The notes: generated from the letters alone by a model not told the origin. DNA of 64,000 nucleotides from Pardosa pseudoannulata (GCA_032207245.1 CM063503.1:59995776-60059775); one strand, 5' to 3'; shown: positions 1 through 15,400, numbered from the stretch's first letter. Made by a program: numbers and translations.

Positions 1-1921
1 TCATGTTTTAATTACATAAATGAAAATAACTATCTATTTATAAATAAGAGTTAAGAATTTGTTAAAAATTTTCGAAATCTTCGAACCGTTGTTGTCTTTA
101 TTTTCTAACATTTATATGTGGACTGCTGATTCAGTGGTAGTAGAAATCCATGATTAGATATTTTTCCATAACGTTCATAATTATTATTTAGATAGTAGAA
201 TAGCAAATATTTTTTCGATCCATTTTACTTTTTAAGGTGCTTATTAATGTTAAATAAACATGCCCCAGGCTTTTCTTCTAGCTAATTATTAGCAACCTAT
301 GGCAGTAAAAAAAGCCAGGAAATTTTTTCATTTTTCTTTCTCGATAATTAATATAAAATGGTTGCAATTAAATTAGCTAGCAAAAATATTCCATTTCTAA
401 TATAGTTAAAAAGAAATGAAAAACTAACAGTTGATCAGACAAAAGTTTTATCGATTTTTGGAGTACTTTTGACCTATCTTTTGAAGACACTTCAGAATTC
501 TTTTGAATCCATGTTTAATTCACTTAAATTTAAAAAAGAGCAAAAAGTTGCAGAATTTGATTATTCACGTTTAATTGAAGTGGTTATATTATTTATTGTG
601 GTCTTAATAAGGAATCCTCTCTGAGAAAATTACTATTCAGTAGCGAAAGTTAGACTTATTTTTAAACTTCGTTAATATCACTTATCCATTATATATGATA
701 TGATAATCATAATTGGCATTACAGCCTCACATGAGACCTGGACTGAAGTGAGGCTCTAGCACTTTAGCCACCCTGGACAGAAATGTAAAATATCGATCAC
801 TCTTCTCCGATAAAAAGTACTGGTTGGCATTTTCATTAAATATAATAAACTATAATATAATATAATTTTGTTTTGAGGCTTCCAAGGGATAAGAAATTAT
901 ATTTTGTAAAATATTTTATACAATATTTTAAATATCGGACCAAAATGCAATCCTTAAAATTTGCTAACAATGATACGGTTTTTCCGGCTTTAGGGCCATC
1001 AATGCTGGTCCTCTTTATATACGTTTTCCACAGTTTATCCTCTCATTAGCCACTGATCTCCACTTCTTAACCTTCGTTTTACTAAAGTTAAAATCCAGGC
1101 AGTCCATCAATCTCTTCTTTGGTCTACTTTTTTTCACTCACAGAAGGAGACTTCATTGGAAGACTTTCAACGTATCCTCTTTGAGTCCATTCTGAAACGA
1201 TGGTCTGTCCATCTCATTCTGTTTAATCCCGCAAATTTCACTGCTGTTTTATTTTTGAAAAGTTAGTACAATTACTTTCATATAAAGTGCGCATTTTCCA
1301 TAGTCCAAATCTCTCATCCATTAAACTTTTTCTGGCTTTTTTCCTTGACGACCACGAATACCAGAAAAAAATTAGTGTTTTTCTTCCTCAGATTTTGTAA
1401 AATGGACTTTTTCACGGTAGGGTTGTTAGCCACACGCCCAACAATATGTAGTTGGATTTCAGTATATAACTTATAAATTATAAAAAATGTGGAGTAAATT
1501 GTAAATGGTATGGTTTTATTTTATAATTATCCCTAAAAAAAGGAAATATTATCCCAATGAAGAATGCATTCATTTATAAAGAATAATAACTGTGATCTCT
1601 GTTTCTTTCTCGGAAAACAGGACTAAGGTACAGGAACATTTGATTTATGCAAAATATAAACTTAAGTCCATTTGTGATCCTCTAATCATCATAAAAAACG
1701 AAATAAATGAAAATAAAGAATTAAATTTTAAAACGTATACAGAAAAAAGTCTGTACTTTTTTAAAAAGTTGATGGAGCCTTTAAAATTTTGTAATATTTA
1801 TTGGGTATGAATAATTTATATTGATGCTCTGTATTATATCGATTTCCAACAAAAAGCGATTCTTGTTATGTTTGTTAAAATTTCGGAAATTTAAATTATT
1901 CAATTAGATTTACTGTTCTAG
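1..1921. other. Upstream intron sequence, no host exon recognised
   Basis: AT-rich DNA before the first recognised dynein exon. I looked for the block that precedes the AAA4 P-loop (..NLVLFEDA..H) and did not find it, so the previous exon is probably upstream of base 1. Apart from the LINE relic at 985-1240 nothing is recognisable. The longest open frame here (1592-1810) is AT-rich and without family resemblance. Confidence 0.6.
985..1240 (-). pseudogene. LINE reverse-transcriptase C-terminal relic
   Basis: Read on the minus strand with frameshifts, this patch shows RWTDHRFRMDSKRI, then DCLDFNFSKTKVKKWRSVAN and ERIN. It resembles the C-terminal tail common in non-LTR retrotransposons (RW.GHV.RM...R, RPR.RW.DCL..DL, W...A.DR..W). 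Several in-frame stops show it is dead. No poly-A tail or target duplication was identified, so the boundaries are approximate. Confidence 0.6.
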
Positions 1922-2081
1922 GTGTCGAATAACTCGTATTCTAGAATCTAATGGTCACGCTCTCTTGATTGGTGTTGGAGGCAGTGGAAGGCAGTCACTT
2001 GCATCATTAGCTGCTTATATATGCAATCTACATCTTCACCAACCAACATTGCATCAAGACTATGATTTACAAGACTTCAAA
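1922..2081 (+). CDS. Dynein heavy chain exon 1 of 25 seen (AAA4 P-loop)
   Basis: The acceptor is ..ttctag and the donor is gtaagt. One leading base completes a codon from an unseen upstream exon, followed by 53 codons. It encodes [20 protein letters not shown] and then the AAA4 Walker [10 protein letters not shown]. The Walker A lysine is arginine here, as in several inner-arm dyneins, whereas vertebrate DNAH9/17 have lysine (from memory). It ends DLQDFK, the conserved junction with the next exon. Confidence 0.95.
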
Positions 2082-5000
2082 GTAAGTATGACTTCAACGT
2101 AAGTGTATTACATCTCTTGAAAGTAACACCTATGATGTACGGTAAATCCCTTTCAAGTGTTTCTTGGTTAACAGAATTGAGAGTACGGCCACAGTTTTTA
2201 ACTAATAAGGACTAATTTTTGAGGAGTTGAACCACCTCAGCTTTTCATTATGAGGCCTTAATCAGATACCTTTTGGTTTAAAGCTCCTTATGACCTCGGA
2301 ATTTTATATAAATTAAGATACGCTGGTGATAAGTAATATGTAAAATATACAGTAATAAAATTTTAATAGCTAAAAAAATAGGCAGATTCGCAGGAATCAT
2401 GTTACGCTTACAAATTAAAAAAAATTCTTATACAAAACTATTTACAAAAATGTATTGATTGCTTGGCATTTGCATTAAATGGGATAATTTTCCAAATAAA
2501 CGCAAGATACTAAATAAAGTTCACTCTAAAAACGTACGTTTAGGATATCCCCTATATAATAATAGCTTAAGTTATCTGTCCGTCTGTTCTCGAATTTATG
2601 AAGCGGTTGGATCTGGAATGGATAGAGGCATGAATATTGGATTCTTGATGAGTTAGGGTTAGCAAAATTCAAAGCAAGTAAAGTTTATCTTCTCCTAAAA
2701 AATCGAACCGATTCTAAAATAAATAATATACTTCATATCATAGCGAAAAATACTGTTGTTAACTGATTAAAAACGTTCGAAATTCACCCCTTCTCCCCTT
2801 TTCGAGCTTGTAATGCCATTATTTCAAGCCCTATTTTTCCTGGTTAAGAGCAGATGATTAAATTTATCAATTTATCACATAAATAGGTAAAAATAAGATT
2901 TTTCTAGTATTATGACGTCATTCCTTTAACCATCTCATTTAATCATTTCTTATTTTAAATTATTTAAATATCGTCTGCATTACTTTAATACCTTTTATCA
3001 CTGAACTTAGATATTACGTAAATAATTTTCTTTTATATTTGGCTTAAATAATAGATTAGGTACATATGTGATAATTTTAAATTTAATCATCGATTATTTT
3101 TTTGTTGCAATGAAAATTTTATCACCGGTATTAACAACAAATTCTTTTCATAAAAGTCTAGGAGTCTATTTCACGGACTAATAAATATCTAGCGTTTAAG
3201 TTATATATCTTTGAAAATTAAGAAGTTTGTTAGTTTGTGTGTTTGTTTTTTATACATAACCACACGGTTTGACTAAATGAATTCAACGTGATTCTAAACT
3301 GCATTCACAGTATCGGGAGACTTTAGAGGAGTATGAAGATAAACAAATTATTGAGCATGTACCAGATAATTCTCAGCCAAAAAACAAACCATTTTTTTTA
3401 CCTGCCTCATAGGGTACTTTACAATTCTGGAAAATTAAAAATTTTACTGATCCCGTCATATGACAGGCTATATGCTAATCATATAAATAATTCTTCATTC
3501 GTTTCTTATTGTTAATTAGCTAGTGTACAAAATAATATTGAATAGAAAGTTTTTTTTACAGATTTTATGCGATATTTTAGTGTTATACAAATAAAAGAGA
3601 AAGATGAAGAAATAATAAAATTTGAATTGGAATCAGGGCCGGATTAAACAATTTTGGGGCCTTAGATATTTTCTACTTACCGGCTCCCAAAAGAAATGGA
3701 ACTCACAAAAAATAAAAAACAATTAATACCACTGAACAAAATAGTATGAAAGACTAAAATATTAAATTTCTATTAATAAAAATACTTAATACACAAAATA
3801 AATTCTAGCTTTTCTAGATTAGATTGAAAAACTTGTTTATAAATTTAAAAATTGAAATTTATTTTATTAAATGTCTAACAAAAGTAAGTATATAAATATA
3901 AATAAACTTTATTTTAAAACTCTGTTTTCCAGTCTTTAGCTCATCAAAATTATTAATTATTTCCTCATAATTTACACAAACCAAAACAATTTGTTCGATG
4001 TATAAAAGTGTTAAAAAATTTCATTTTGATTGATCCAGTGAATTTCGTAAATACATTTTAAAGAAATATATTGCTTTTTATATAATTGCTAATTAAAACA
4101 ATATAGAAACAATATATATTTGTTTGTTTTTATATACAGTTACCTGATAGAAAAGTAAACGTTTTTACATATCTTTTTAAAATAGCCGTTTGAAAGCGCC
4201 CTTTAATAAGACCAAGGCCTAGACATTTGTCTCATTTGTTTATGTAATGATCCAGTCCTGGTTGAATACTTAATAAGAAAATTCTCAATTCTTTTTAAGT
4301 CAACACAGTCTATTAAGTATTTATCCTACAACTGCCCCAATCTGGTCCTGGTTGAATACTTAATAAGAAAATTCTCAATTCTTTTTAAGTCAACACAGTC
4401 TATTAAGTATTTATCCTACAACTGCTCCGTGATAATTATTGGTTTGAAGGCAGGAAAATAACTTTACCTTATCCCAGCGGACATTTTAAAATTATGTACT
4501 AACAGTTAGCAAAGTGTGTTGTTCAATTTCAGCAAAATATTGCGAGATAAATATTTAAAACTAAAATAATCAGTCAACAGAAATGAGTGATTTGTGACTT
4601 AATATCCTGTGTATTCATTGCAGAATGACATTGGTGGTCTGTACTTGCGTGCTGGAGTGAAAAATATTGGGAGTCTTTTCTTAGTCAGCGATGCACAAGT
4701 AGTTGATGAGCGTTTTCTTGTGTTGATTAATGATTTGCTATCCTCTGGTGACATCCCAGATCTCTTTCCGGAAGCAGAGGTTGAAAATATCGTTTCAGCT
4801 CTTCGGTCGGAAGTGAAATCTGCAGGCATATTTGACTCCAGAGACAACTGTTGGAATTACTTCATCAACAAAGTGAAAAGAAGGCTGCGAGTAAGATAAA
4901 TTGATCATTGCATATCTTTGTCATTAAATTCTTGTCCTTAAAACTTAATAGGGCATAAAACCTTTTGAGAGTTGAAATCTTCTTCATAACAGCCTTTTTC

Positions 5001-8000
5001 GATTCATCATAGAACATAAAAATCTGTTCCTTTTGCAATGCATTCTTTGCAAGCTCTTTAATACCGCTCTAGCTTTACAATATCATTCAATATATTTTAT
5101 TTCAAGAAGTATATATTTATTATAATAACATAAAAAATATACACCAGATGAAAAAGTTAAATTCACTTACCTGTAAAATAAGTTTTGTATTATGTATATT
5201 AGAGGCTAAATTTTTATACCATATCGAAGTAAAATATATTTTATTCTGTTAAATGAAACTTAAAACTAAAAAAGAAATTGTAAAATCTCTCAAGAAATTG
5301 AAAATTTAAAAAGGAATTAGAATTTTTCATGAGTTAAAATAGGACATGTTGTTCATACAATCGAGGTTCATAGACTGATATTATAATTAGCTCAAAAATG
5401 ATATAAAAACATAGTTTCTAGAACTATATATGTTTGTAACTTGTAAATTAGTTCATAGAATTAATTTACAAGTTACAAACATTATTTTGTGCGTAAGTAC
5501 ATTTCTTTTTTTTCCCTTGGTGTGTATATTTTATGTTTATCTTAAGTGTTTTGCTTAGTATAACAAAAAAAAAATGTTATAAAGTTAGATTTTGAATAAT
5601 GATCTACGAAAAATTTAGTTTTAAACAGAGATGAACTTTTTATGTTTTATTGAATGAAAAATTGGCTATTTTAATGAAGAGTTTTCAGTTTGAAAGGTAA
5701 TGTTCGATTAATCTTTATTGTTTTCATTTGGGCATTTTGTGTTATCATAGCAATGATTTTATTATACATACTTTACATAGAGGAAAATAATTTTAACAAT
5801 AATACTTCTATTATTTATGATAATCGCAAGGCCCAACTTACAGAAATGGGGGTCCAGGGCAAACCCATTCAGCCGGGGCCCCCCTCACTCTGCTGTACAC
5901 AGGTGGTGGCTACGGGGGGATTGTTATATGTAATGATGCTTAAATTAGGGCCCGCAGAGCCTTTAAAGTTGACTCACCAAAGTAGCAAAATAAGATTTGT
6001 TTAAAATAAAATGAAAAACTATGAAATAAGTAAAATTATAAAAAAAAGTTACAAAAGAAATCCTGAAATACAAAAGAAATCTTGGAATCGCTGGAAGGTA
6101 AAGCGTATATTAGAACTTTGTAAGTCCTTACCCGAGGGATTTTCCTACCTAAATCAGAATGTAGCTGCGTGTTCTACATTTTTTGCCAGCACTTACATTT
6201 GTGAACAAGCTCTCTAATGATACTGAATAAGTCAAAAACTGAAAGAAGAAATTGTCGATAATTTAAAGTGAATTTTAGGCATACACATCATATTTTTAAC
6301 TTAAAATGGAAGTTAATTTGGAGGGCCCCTTTTGAATTGGAGGCCCGGCACTTGCCCCGTTGGAAATCAGGCCCTGGATAATCGAATCTTGTAAAAGGAT
6401 TTCAAATATCGAGGCTGGTCATTTATATCGTATCCTATTCAATGTGTTTGTTTTTATCATTATTTGCATTACACGTATACACAAAAAGATTTAAACAATA
6501 ATAGCTCTGTATGGTAGAAACTTATACGATAAACAATATTGAAACCTTAACCACTCCTACGTTACTTAATTATTCTGAAAAAAAAAATTAATTCATTGCC
6601 TTTAAAGTATCTAAATCCATTTAACTTATATGAAGTCGAGATGAATTTATTTTTACACAAAATCTGTAATTGAAGTCAAAAGTTCTTCTTAATTGTAATG
6701 TAATGTATTATATATCACCCTTCACTTCTACTGATATATATATATATATATGAATATAACGTTACTCTTTATAACTTACTATTTTAAATATAATACTTTA
6801 CATTTCACCATTCATTATATTTTTGTAATGTTATTAAATGTTTGACAGTTTATTATATATTTCGGTTTCGTAAAAACTTATACCTTTAATTGTTTCAAAA
6901 GATAGAAGGTTTCTACACTAGCATGAAATGAGCTTATATAACAATTAATAGTGTTTAGTAATTTAGATAAAACTTATGTCATCTTCCTCTTTCATTTTAA
7001 TGAAGTTAAACGACAACCCTTGTATAATTATTTATAAAATATTATATCAAATATATCCTTCAAATATCAATAAAAGTACATCTGCTTTTAACACTAGATT
7101 GCCCAAGGCAGTCATTTTGACTGTTTTTTAATTTCAATTAGAAAAACAATTATGAAATATAATGACACAATTTCTTAGAATTTGGAGACTGTTTCTATAA
7201 CATATAAATGGGTTTATGAATAGTTGTAGCTACTTCCGCCCTCCTTTATTATATAATATTAAAAATTAATTTTAAACAAATTTCTTTACATATTTGTTAT
7301 TTTTTCACAATGCAGTCATTTTGACTGTTTTTGGGCAATATAGGTATACAAGAAATCTCGGGCAATCTAGTGTTAATAAGCTTTCTCAACAGCTCTCAAA
7401 TCGGAAATCGACCCAATCGGTCTTGACGACATTCAGGATATGATACAGAACTTGTTAGGAGTAAGGGTTAAAATCAACTAACTGAGGATTAGGAACCTCC
7501 TCCCCGCACAATGATTACAGAGTTTTATTGTATTATTCTTCAATTCAAAATCTTGAACTTAACACATTGTATGGGGGCACGTACTAGTACATTTTCTGAC
7601 GATTACTACTTAAACACGGGTCACGTACTAGTACGGGTTAGTGTAACAACATGGTTTGTTTGTGGGTACAAAAATAACGGATATATACAGGAAAACGAAG
7701 CCGAATGTTCTTGTCTATTGCATAAATTCTGGAAAAATTTAGACAAATGAAAACTAGTTTTTACATCAGTCGATACGACTGATGTAAAATTAAATAATTT
7801 TCGATCTGTTGAGATTTAACTGAATAACTAAATTTACGCGCAAAACGCCCGCTCCCGGTACAATTCCTCTGTGAAATGTACTCGCACACAATGTGTTAAT
7901 TTCAATGAACTTAAAGTTAAAAAAAATATTGTTATATCAGCCATATCAAGTTTTTTTAACTACGACCTTCATTTTAATTTTCAATCGTGATTGCATAGTT

Positions 8001-11000
8001 GTAAAAATATGTAAAATAAAGACTAATTTATTATTTTACTAATTTTCCTTTTAGGTTGTTCTGTGTTTCTCCCCTGCTGGTCCTACACTAAGATCTCGCA
8101 GCAGAAAATTTCCAACTCTAATCAGTCGCACATGTATCGATTGGTTTCATCCTTGGCCTAAGGATGCTTTAGTTACAGTTTGCAATAAGTTTTTAGAAAA
8201 CCTCCCAATATTAAATGTAAGAAATGCGTTATAATCTTTAAACAGTGTTCCACAGCCTTTTATATTCCGTGCACACCAAAAGGGAAAACTTAAAATTAGA
8301 GAAATTGCTTTAATATGTGTGTCTTTATTAGATAATAAATACAGTGAAATAACTGTATACATGCACAAGTGGTTTTCAAAATAATGGAAGTACCCTATAT
8401 TTTTAAGGAATCCTTTATTAATATGACATAGGACCACCTTTGGCGTGTAATGCAGCTTGAATTCTCTTGGGGAATCGAATCATACACGTGATGAATAGTG
8501 TTTAGAGGAATATTATACCTTCTTCATAGAGGTATTGCGAAAATTACGGGAGAGATGCTGGTGAAGGATTTCGAGTCCGGATTGAACTCTCTAAAATAGA
8601 CTGTAACGGTCCAATTATATTGATGTTCGGAGGCTATGCGGTCTAAGGTAGATGGTTCTCTTCATCCTCACGTTCATGATTAAACACGTCAAACATGATT
8701 CGACAAGTCCCACTGCATAAATAGGAGCATTGTCATCCTAGAAAATTCAAACTCCTACAGAAAACAAAGGATGAACGTGGTTAACAAAAACTTTTCTATA
8801 CTTCTCCCCAGTGATCTTTACTTTCAGGGTTACGATAGGGCCAGCAGAAAATCACGACCTGGTTACCATGACAAATTCACCTCCATAGTTGATAGTCTAA
8901 AGTTAATTGCGATTATAGTCATGTGCATGTGTCCTCCGAATGTGTATTCGCCCTGTTGTGTGGAAAAGTAAAAAATATGACTTGTTTAACAATATAATTG
9001 TCTTTCACTTGTCAATCGACCAGGCTTTGTGGTTGTGGCAACACTGTAGACCACGTTGGACATTAACATCTGTGACAAGTGTTTTGAGAATGTCTGTATT
9101 GCCTAAATGTTCTGTTTATGAAGATGCCTTCTAATTGTAATTAATGACAAAGAATCCAGGTGCTGATTGAGCACTTTTAGCTATAATTGTTTACTGTTTA
9201 GACATTCCAATCCGATTCAATACCCGTTGGTATCGTTCACTCAACTTTTCTTTCAGTCCCTTTGTTTTGCCGAGCTTATCTAGCTGTGTTGTGTATACAC
9301 TGTCATGACTTTAGACGCCGTACCTTTAGAAACGTCTAAAAACTGGGAAGTTTCAGTCATAATTGCTCCAACTTGCCTGGTCCCCACAATTTGGCCTCTT
9401 TGAAAGTCTGCGAGGTATGATATTTCACACTTATAAAAATTCGAGATGTATATAACTTCACTGAAAGCTACTTCACTAAAGGATTAGCTTTTAATCCCTT
9501 CGAAGTGCATTGTTAAGTGTCACTTTTATTCACATGTTTTTCCATTATTTTGATAACCACTCTTGTATATATTTACTCTTTTATTTTTATATACATCTGT
9601 GTGAATGATACACTAACATCAGTAAAAATATTCAGTTTTAGATTAAAATTAAATAACATGTACTCTTTTAAAGAACATTTAAAATTTGTTATTTAGCATT
9701 TATTTATGCATTTCTAATCAATATTTAGGTTGATTCTTTCAATATCTTTATATTTTTCAACTTCTGGATCTTCACAATGTATCTTAATAAATATTTTGTA
9801 TAACAAGGTAAGATCTTCCATGCAAATTAAGTCTCAAATTTTCACATGAACTTTCCTTTAGAATCTAATTTTCTTTTTTTAAATTTTTTTTTACTAAAAT
9901 GTTTTTGCCAGAAGCGAATCCATCCTTGTGAATTAGAAAAGTCAATGTGTTATTTTTCACGATAAATGAATGTTCGTTAAATTCAGGAAACAACATTTAT
10001 TTATATTCATTAAAATAAATACTCTAAAAGATTCAAGAAGCTTAAGGTAATAAAATTCTTACTGTGCAGTAATCTTGTAGAGAATCTTTAGTGTAGATAA
10101 CTTTAAAAGGTAATTCGTTTCATTTCTGGAACCATTCTCTTGCTTTCCTTTTAAATTTGAATAATTTTCCATAAGTTCATATTTAATTTATATGTAATGT
10201 ATTAAAAATTTTGATAGGTATAACAACATTGAACTAAGATGCTAAGCTATTTTATTATCTAATAATCTCAAAAATACAAGTCTGAGAAAGTACGCTCTCT
10301 CCGATTCGTATTCTGAATTCAAAATGGGAGTTCTAAAATCTCTTTATTATATGCGATGTTTATTTCTGTTTGGTATACTTCAGTTCTAAATATTCAAAAT
10401 AAATTTGTATTACATATGAGAACGATATCAAAATTATGGTTATATGTCAGTTTATAATTTTATGTTCAAATTCTGTTAAAAATCTTTTTATCTATGTTGA
10501 TTATTTTTAAGAAAACAAGATTAGTTATTAAACTTAGATTTTGCACTGATGAAAAAGGATTTCTGAAACAATATACTGTCTTTCAAAAGTGTTTTATATT
10601 ATGATAATGGTACTAATAATTTTTCAGTTTTTATGTGTAGTGATTAGATAAATATTAGTTACAACGATGTACATTTCATTGTCAAAACATCATTTTAAGG
10701 TTTACCTGATACTATTAAATATCATCTATTTAGACCTATATCTATCTATATGTATATATATACATATCTTTTCCTTTGTAGCCCGAATTGAGAGACTCTG
10801 TCGCAGATTTCGTGGCTTATGCCTATCGATCTGTGAATGAAGTTAGTAAATCTTATTTAAAGAAAGAACGACGCCATAATGAGACAACACCGAAAAGTTT
10901 CTTACAACACGTAAAAACGTATAATGTCTTGATGCAAAGAAGACACAATTTCCTCCAAGCCAATGTCAACAGACTAGAAGCTGGACTTCAGAAACTTGTG

Positions 11001-12069
11001 CATACAAGTGAACAGGTAAGTTTCCCGGAAGATGAAATACAGCTTTCTTAATTTGCATTGGAATATACAAGGTGTGTTTAAAATTGACCTAACTTTTCCC
11101 GTAACATCTGCATTAACTTTAAAAAAATTTAAGCACTTTCCTTTGCAAAATATTCTTTACTGGCAATAACCTTTCCCGGTGTTTCTTCCAGTTTTGGAAA
11201 GTTTTATGAAGAGCACTTTCTGGGATTTCTGGAAATTTGTCACATTTTCGTGAAACTCTTCAGTGGTTCGAAAATGTAGTACTTTTAAGGTGGTTTTAAG
11301 TTTTTGAAACAGGAAAAAATCTGTCAGGACGAGGTCCAGATATTAGGGTTTATAGGGCTCAATGGGAGTCTGACGTTTTGGCAGATAACGGGATGAAGAG
11401 TGACGCCTGAAAATACGTATAGTCATGGTGTACTAATCGAATGCAATTTTCTATAATTCAGACTTCTTCCTGAGTAGAGCATCCCTTAAACAAGCTATAA
11501 TTTTTTGGTACAACTGTTAGTTTACCATATTGATATCAACTAAAGATGGACAATGTTTTTCTAAACAAAAAGACACAACACATATCACATTGTTATTTAA
11601 CCGGGATCATCCACGATCGGTTTTCTGTCCTTTCCAAAACGTTTAAATTAAACATAGAACTGTTTTCTGGACATACACAATTTCTCTTGTGTTCACTCTT
11701 CTCCAATCAATTGAAGTTTCTCTATAAAAGGTTTGCAAAGTATGTAGCAAAATTTCATATGAATACACACTTTATTCTTGAAGCTCTCTCACTGTCAATT
11801 TGTAATTTTATGACGAACAGCTAGTGAACAGGCTTGTTTTAGCGGCTGTAGCACGGACACTAACGGCCTTAAAGAAACGAACCGAATGGCAGTTTGTTCT
11901 TTATAAATGCCGCTAGGTAATCTCAGTAGTCTTTACTCCATCACTGAGTTGGTGGAAGTACAAATAAAATTTTCAGTCTTTTATTGTACACCTTTTGTAC
12001 TACTGAATATTTTGTTTGCAGCATAGAAGATGGTCACATTTTTTTTTTGTAACGATTTTAAACACACAC

Positions 12070-12104
<35 letters not shown>

Positions 12105-12361
12105 TGTGCGTGTATGTGTGTGTGTTTGTTTGTGTGTATAAGGCATTGTTAGACCCGAGGACTTTATTATAGAATAACTGAAATTATGTGCATGCATTGT
12201 TATTTAAAAAGTATACAAAACTGTGAGTTTCACGACACACGACGTTCTACGAGCGCAAAAACGTTCGTTCGCCACTTCAGCCATCGTCTTCCTGCCTTAC
12301 GATTAATGTTCCAGCCGACCTCACAATGTTATGACTTTATTACGTACATACATGCATATAT

Positions 12362-12458
<97 letters not shown>

Positions 12459-15400
12459 CACACATATACACAAATATACACACAGGTTTTTTTATTTTCA
12501 TTTCGTCATTATTTTCCTTTTCCAATAACGATGGAGGTATTAGAATCACTGTATTAGATAACAAACCTGAAATAAATATTTCATTATTTCATACATTTGT
12601 AACAAAATAAGGCAAATGAAGGAAGGAAGGAAGAATATGTAAAATATTTTACAGTTATGGTAACAAATATTTTAGTTTATCTAAATGACTAAATTATAAA
12701 TTTACATTAAACCCAAATGATTTTTTATAAGATTATATAGTAAACGATTGCTTTTAAATTATCTACTACAATTTAAAACCACAATTAATGCTATCCTTGG
12801 AAATCTTAATAAAATATATAAATACGAATAAAAGATAAAATACATTAAAATATATTAATAAACTGAAAAATGGAAAAAAAATCTATTTTTAAGAATGTAT
12901 TGCAGCGATCCTTAATTTTGTAAGTAGCTAATTTAATAAAGCAGACATTTGTAACATTTTAAGTTTATTTAAAACTGATATTGAATCATTAAATATTTCA
13001 TTCAATTTTAATTGTCTGTATACTATAAAGAACTCTTTTACGATGTTTCATTTATATAATGAGAAGTATAGGTGTTTTCCCCAATTCTTTCATGGATTTT
13101 AATTAATTTTCCCTAATAAATGAATTTCTTAAATATGCACGCTAAATTTATCGACCCACTCAATAATCGGTTATCAATACAATTTAAGTACTTTGCAAAA
13201 TTCAAATATTGATTTTCATTAACTCTGCTGCAGAAATTTCAATTTGATTGCTAAAGTAATAATTCTGAATGCATTCAAAACAAAAGCTCACGAGCCGGAA
13301 GATCCTTATGAAATAATTGACTTAAATTCAACTTCTTAAACTTTTCATTTAGGTAGATTATTTTTAAACTTTTCATTTTGTTATTAAATGATATTGAATT
13401 CAGATTTTCAAAATTACTATTATATTATATAAGGAAAGGATAAAAATAATAAATCTTAAATTCTAACAAGAATTCAGCATAAAAACGTCAAAACTATACC
13501 GTACTATCCTTAACTTACATTATAATGTTATTATTAAGGATTACTATTAATTCTAAACTCCTCGGCGCAAAAGCCCCTAGGGGGCCAGGGCCTACGGTGC
13601 CAATCTCTGTTTCTGAGACCAAGGACCCTGGTGTGCGAAACATATGTTCCTGTTAGGTGGTCTGCCTTACGCAAAACCTCCAGTGTTTAGTTCCTAAGCA
13701 TGCTTGGTCCTCAGTTTATCTACCCACTGAAGGAATGAAAGGGTGAGTCAACCTTTACCTCGGCTCTAACCTCGGATCTGATATTAATCATAACACAGTT
13801 CAAATATGAGGCGAAAATCTTAAGTACCAAATTGAAATTAAAAGCACGTAAGTGTACTTTTTTAACAGTTATATTTTTTTTTCATGAAAACATGTATTTT
13901 AACACATTGTATGCGGGCACATTTCACAGCGGAATTGTACCGGGAGTGGGCGTTTTGCTCGTAAATTTAGTTATTCAATTAAATTTCAATAGATCGAAAA
14001 TTATTTAATTTTTTAACCAAATTTTCGTATTTTATATTGAAATAGATAAACAAATATACATATATATATATATATATATTACATAAATATACTTGTATAT
14101 TTTAGCAAGGATGAATAAAATGTTAATTTTAAATCTAAATTGATTTTTTAATCAACATTCCCTTTCTGTGGCTCCGAATCGACTGATGTAAAATCTAGTT
14201 TTTATTTGTCTAAAATTTTCCAGAATCTATGTAGTAAACAAGAACATTCGGCTTCTTTTCCTCTATATACCGTTATTTTTTTACCCACAAACAAACATAT
14301 TGTTACACTAACCCGTACTAGTATAAGACCCGCGCTCAAGTATCAATCGTCAGAAAACGTACTAGTACGTGTCCCTTGTTCAAGTATCAATTGTCAGAAA
14401 ACTTACGTGTCCCGCACTCAAGTATCAATCGTTAAAAAACGTACTAGTACTTGTTCAGTAAACAATGTGTTAAGATCATTTTTACATCCTTTTTCATCAT
14501 TTTCACCAATATCAAAGCACTTATGTTACCGTAGAACCAACTTTTGAATTCCATCCTCATAGAAATTTGCGCCCTGGCTACGCACTGGTTAAACGTTTGT
14601 TTCTGTGCCCCTCAGTCTACATTTTTGGTCCCATCGTGGGATAAATTTACGATAATTTAAATGTTGTACGATATTTATGTAAGATAAAACTTAAAACGTG
14701 AGAAAATTCATTTAATAAAAATGAAATCGTTAAGCGATTGTTCTCTCTAACGCTTCAACTATCTTTCCTTACATGTGTTCAATAACGACAAAAAACTCTG
14801 CTTCGCTCTTCTTCATGCATATTCGTTCGGACATTTTTAAATGCTCTAACGCGTTTTTCACCATTCCTTGTCTCAATGATTTTTTTTTTCATATTTTATT
14901 TATATTGTTGTATTATTTTTATAAAGGTACTTTCTTAATATAATTAAAGTCCTGACTAGATTATTTTTTAACGATGTGCTGACTAATTTTTTGTAAAATA
15001 GTCTTTATTTTGGAATTTTGTGCTTTTCCTTTATTCTTTGGCATCTAATATTTTAATCATATAATCAAAGTTTGGGACAAGGCCATCCGTCTCTCAAGGT
15101 CAAGGTAATTGGGTTAAACGGAGTACCTAGCGAAGTGGAACGTCTTTACTTTAACCTCCGAACGTGAGTAGATCAAAACATAAATTTAGGCCTCTAGGCA
15201 AAGATCCGTCTCTTTATAACGTGACTGTCTATTGTTAATTTCTGTATACTAGAAATAAACTCTAAAACAATACTTTCCATGCACAATTTGCTTACCACAG
15301 AAATAATATATATTTTTTATGTGTGTGTGTAAAATATTTATTTTTATACTATTCTATATTTTTAATATATATTGTCGGGAAAAATTTTCCATGATAAAAA

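Noticed and set aside
3333..3515. Frame with [12 protein letters not shown], at first suggestive of a BEL/Pao retrotransposon polymerase
   Set aside because: The surrounding sequence has Helitron-type ends and a second copy with the same ends; the protein resemblance is short and the inverse copy reads differently.
12186..12610. Several overlapping open frames rich in Tyr and Ile on both strands
   Set aside because: They are translations of the (TA)n microsatellite and have no protein character.
14206..14547. 113-aa frame
   Set aside because: It runs through TTAA MITE P1 copy 2 and past its end; similar frames in other P1 copies are broken.
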